DNA of 64,000 nt, from assembly GCA_001692895.1 (NCBI GenBank), contig KV748193.1, forward strand, positions 1,426,001-1,490,000, written 5' to 3'. This stretch comes from Cenococcum geophilum 1.58. Lineage: Eukaryota > Ascomycota > Dothideomycetes > Gloniales > Gloniaceae. Below the pieces are notes generated by a model. The model had not been told where the DNA came from. It did no database searches and saw only the letters and a program-made list of their open reading frames with translations. Below, piece after piece: positions 62,425-64,000 of this stretch. Numbering within the stretch: the stretch's first letter is position 1; every line of letters begins with the position of its first letter. The position numbers and the translations under genes are program-made.

Positions 62425-62600
62425 TGACATAGACAGGTAGGCACAGACAGGTAGGCACAGATAGGTAGGCATAGACGGGTAGGTATAGACAGACAGACAG
62501 GTAGGTAGGTAGGTAGGCAAGCAGGCAGGCAGGCAGGTAGGCAGGCAGGCAGGTAGGCAGGCAGGCAGGCAGGCAGGCGGGCAGGTAGGTAGGTAGATGA
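62425..62600. repeat. Tetranucleotide repeat run (GGTA/GGCA)
   Basis: Mixed (AGGT)n, (AGGC)n and AGAC units, preceded by ATCGATCGATCG. Confidence 0.9.
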
Positions 62601-62869
62601 TTTAGAGCTTCCGCGAGAGGCTTCCCCCTTAACGCCTAAAGTAGATAGCTCTACATTTTATATAGTTATAATATAAATATATTTAAAAGTAAACTACAGA
62701 AATCTATGGAAATATGTGATAATTTGGTTATTATATAATATAATTATAATTTATATAGTTACAATTTATATAGTTACAATTTGTACAGTTTTTACAATTC
62801 GTACAATTTGTATAATTCGTACAGTTTACGCACTATTTATTTATAGGGTAGCGTTTTGCTGCAATTTAT
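62601..62869. other. AT-rich stretch inside the composite element
   Basis: Contains repeated TTTATATAGTTACAA-type words and TACAATTTG/TACAATTCG units between the tetranucleotide run and the right foldback arm. No gene seen. Confidence 0.5.
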
Positions 62870-63339
62870 TTATAGGGGTAGCATTTTGCCGCAATTTGCT
62901 ATNAGGTGCTGCGATTTTGTTGCAAAACGTGCGTTTTGCGCAAATTGCTATCGACCATATCCACCTGCCGCAAACCGCAACAACGAGCCCCAAAAAAAAT
63001 TTCCTGATGCTAGAGTAGGAAGATAAGCTATAACTACTCTTATACTAAAAGCGGTTACAACTACGCACTAGTAAGTAATATCCGACTAGCTATATACTAC
63101 GCCATTAACTAGTATTTACTATAATACTCCAATTAACTCTACCTTAGCTATATGCTATAACTATAATAAGGAGGATTACTTTGCCTTATCTTGCCTGGAG
63201 CTAAAGGATATAGGCAATATTAAGGAAATAGAGGAAGGAGAGACGTCCAATAAGTTAGGAAAAGAAGAACCCTAGGGAATAACTCCCCCCTAGGGTATCC
63301 TATTGATTTTAAAGAGATTAATCTTAGTTAGTGTTGGTT

Positions 63340-64000
63340 ACATAAGGGGATATTACGTAGCTACGGTTCGTAGATAGTATAATGATTGTTCTGTGTTCTT
63401 CTTAAAGAAAGGGGTAAGGAACTTAAGGTTCCTCACCACGCTAGTGCCGCGGCGGCACGTAATGGCAACTTGCCGCACGTAACGGTAACTTACTATATAT
63501 GACGGCAATATGCCTTATATGGTAACCATTTGCCTTTATTCCCAATACTAGCAACTCTTCTTTTATAGTTGCTTTCTATATATATATACCGCTTAACTAG
63601 CGGAATAAAAATTAATCCTTTTTACTTACTATTGCTATTATAATATAAGTCTCGCTATCCTAAAATTTGCCTCTTAGCACGTGGTGCTTTCTTACTTATA
63701 AGTTATGGGTAGGTATCTTGTTAGTAGGGCCGCTAAGGCGCTAGAGGTAAGCGAGCTAATAGCGATTTTCTATCCCGGGGATAGAAAATCCTAATTAGCT
63801 GGTTTAAGTCAGGGTCTACAGAATCTAACTAATTAGATAACTTTAACCGCCGGTTAAAGTTCCTGGACATCTTAAGACCTTATATAACTAAGAAATTTCT
63901 AGGGACTCTCTTTTAACTTAACCTTTAACTCGTATATGTAGAGTATTTATATTAATAAACGTCTTTAGTACCTTATTTAGGTTNNCCTTNGTTATTANAT
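63340..64000. other. Repeat-derived, LTR-like sequence to the window edge
   Basis: It begins TGTTGGTTACATAAGG, an LTR-like start. Near 63755-63795 it has the CCGGGG-centred palindrome and near 63834-63858 the TTTAACCGCCGGTTAAA palindrome, both also found in other repeats of this window. The block 63820-63870 is related to the Copia LTR at 48460-48520 in opposite orientation. TpA-rich; ambiguous bases at the very end. The element continues outside the window. Confidence 0.45.

Larger units (their letters stand above)
60753..63008. mobile_element. 2.26-kb composite inverted-repeat element carrying satellite arrays
   Basis: The outer ends are inverted copies, CATCAGGAAATTTTTTTT then GGG..CGTTGTTGC, and GCT flanks both sides (60750-60752 and 63009-63011). 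The left 267 bp are themselves a complete foldback unit. Between that unit and the right end lie a 12-bp minisatellite, a 20-bp minisatellite, a tetranucleotide run and an AT-rich stretch. It splits the gag region around it in two. No transposase is seen, so it would be non-autonomous. Unlike the host repeat it has a largely non-RIP look. One ambiguous base at 62903. Confidence 0.6.
59440..63260 (+). mobile_element. Gypsy-type gag region of a third LTR element, interrupted and broken
   Basis: An LTR-like stretch near 59440-59640 (shared with 22320-22710) precedes a gag region recognisable from about 59850 to 60740 by its typical conserved blocks. It resumes after the 60753-63008 insertion, with a zinc-knuckle-like stretch near 63150. 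No pol is visible before the next repeat begins near 63340. Broken in many places and TpA-rich. Confidence 0.6.

Overview
The window looks like a piece of a filamentous ascomycete chromosome (Pezizomycotina; an order such as Eurotiales is only a guess). The real genes carry short introns (43-84 nt) with fungal GTAAGT/GTACGT-type donors and CTAAC-like branch sites. Most of the rest is TpA-rich, stop-riddled repeat DNA of the kind left by repeat-induced point mutation (RIP, C:G to T:A).

Layout. 1-1264: spacer with no recognisable gene. 1268-9620: a PIF/Harbinger-like DNA element (TTA target duplication) holding a 5'-truncated LINE, a 127-bp-class hairpin repeat and a 6.8-kb Gypsy LTR element. 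9624-24862: a gene island of normal composition with a multi-spanning membrane protein gene (10620-11714, minus), a Tc1/mariner-like element (12312-13978), a 12-exon gene for a 1545-residue protein (14601-19865), and a 2-oxoglutarate/Fe(II) oxygenase-like gene split by a 3.1-kb hAT element with an exact 8-bp target duplication (20580-24455). 24863-35850: a Copia element holding a full-length-size LINE (28507-34075) and another hairpin repeat. 36349-40250: a foldback MITE, then a decayed block I cannot assign. 40250-45005: a second island with a DUF7924-type gene (42624-44372). 45006-64000: a nested repeat tower made of a small hAT derivative, a Copia element whose LTR was hit by a pogo/Fot1 transposon and whose body was hit by a Gypsy-like element, then a third Gypsy-like gag region interrupted by a 2.26-kb element built of foldback ends and three tandem-repeat arrays.

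The most interesting gene is 14601-19865. Conceptual splicing keeps one frame through 12 exons and gives, in order, a B-box-like zinc cluster, a P-loop GTPase-like domain, a second Cys/His cluster, a RING-like finger, a patatin phospholipase domain with oxyanion hole, GxSxG and DGA, and a disordered tail with two ubiquitin-interacting-motif matches, one at the extreme C-terminus. That would couple nucleotide sensing, ubiquitin handling and lipid cleavage in one protein. One of its introns splits the Walker A motif and is a stop-free multiple of three.

No tRNA, rRNA or CRISPR array was recognised. All exon boundaries are by eye from splice consensus and frame bookkeeping. Family names rest on recognised motifs, not on database searches.
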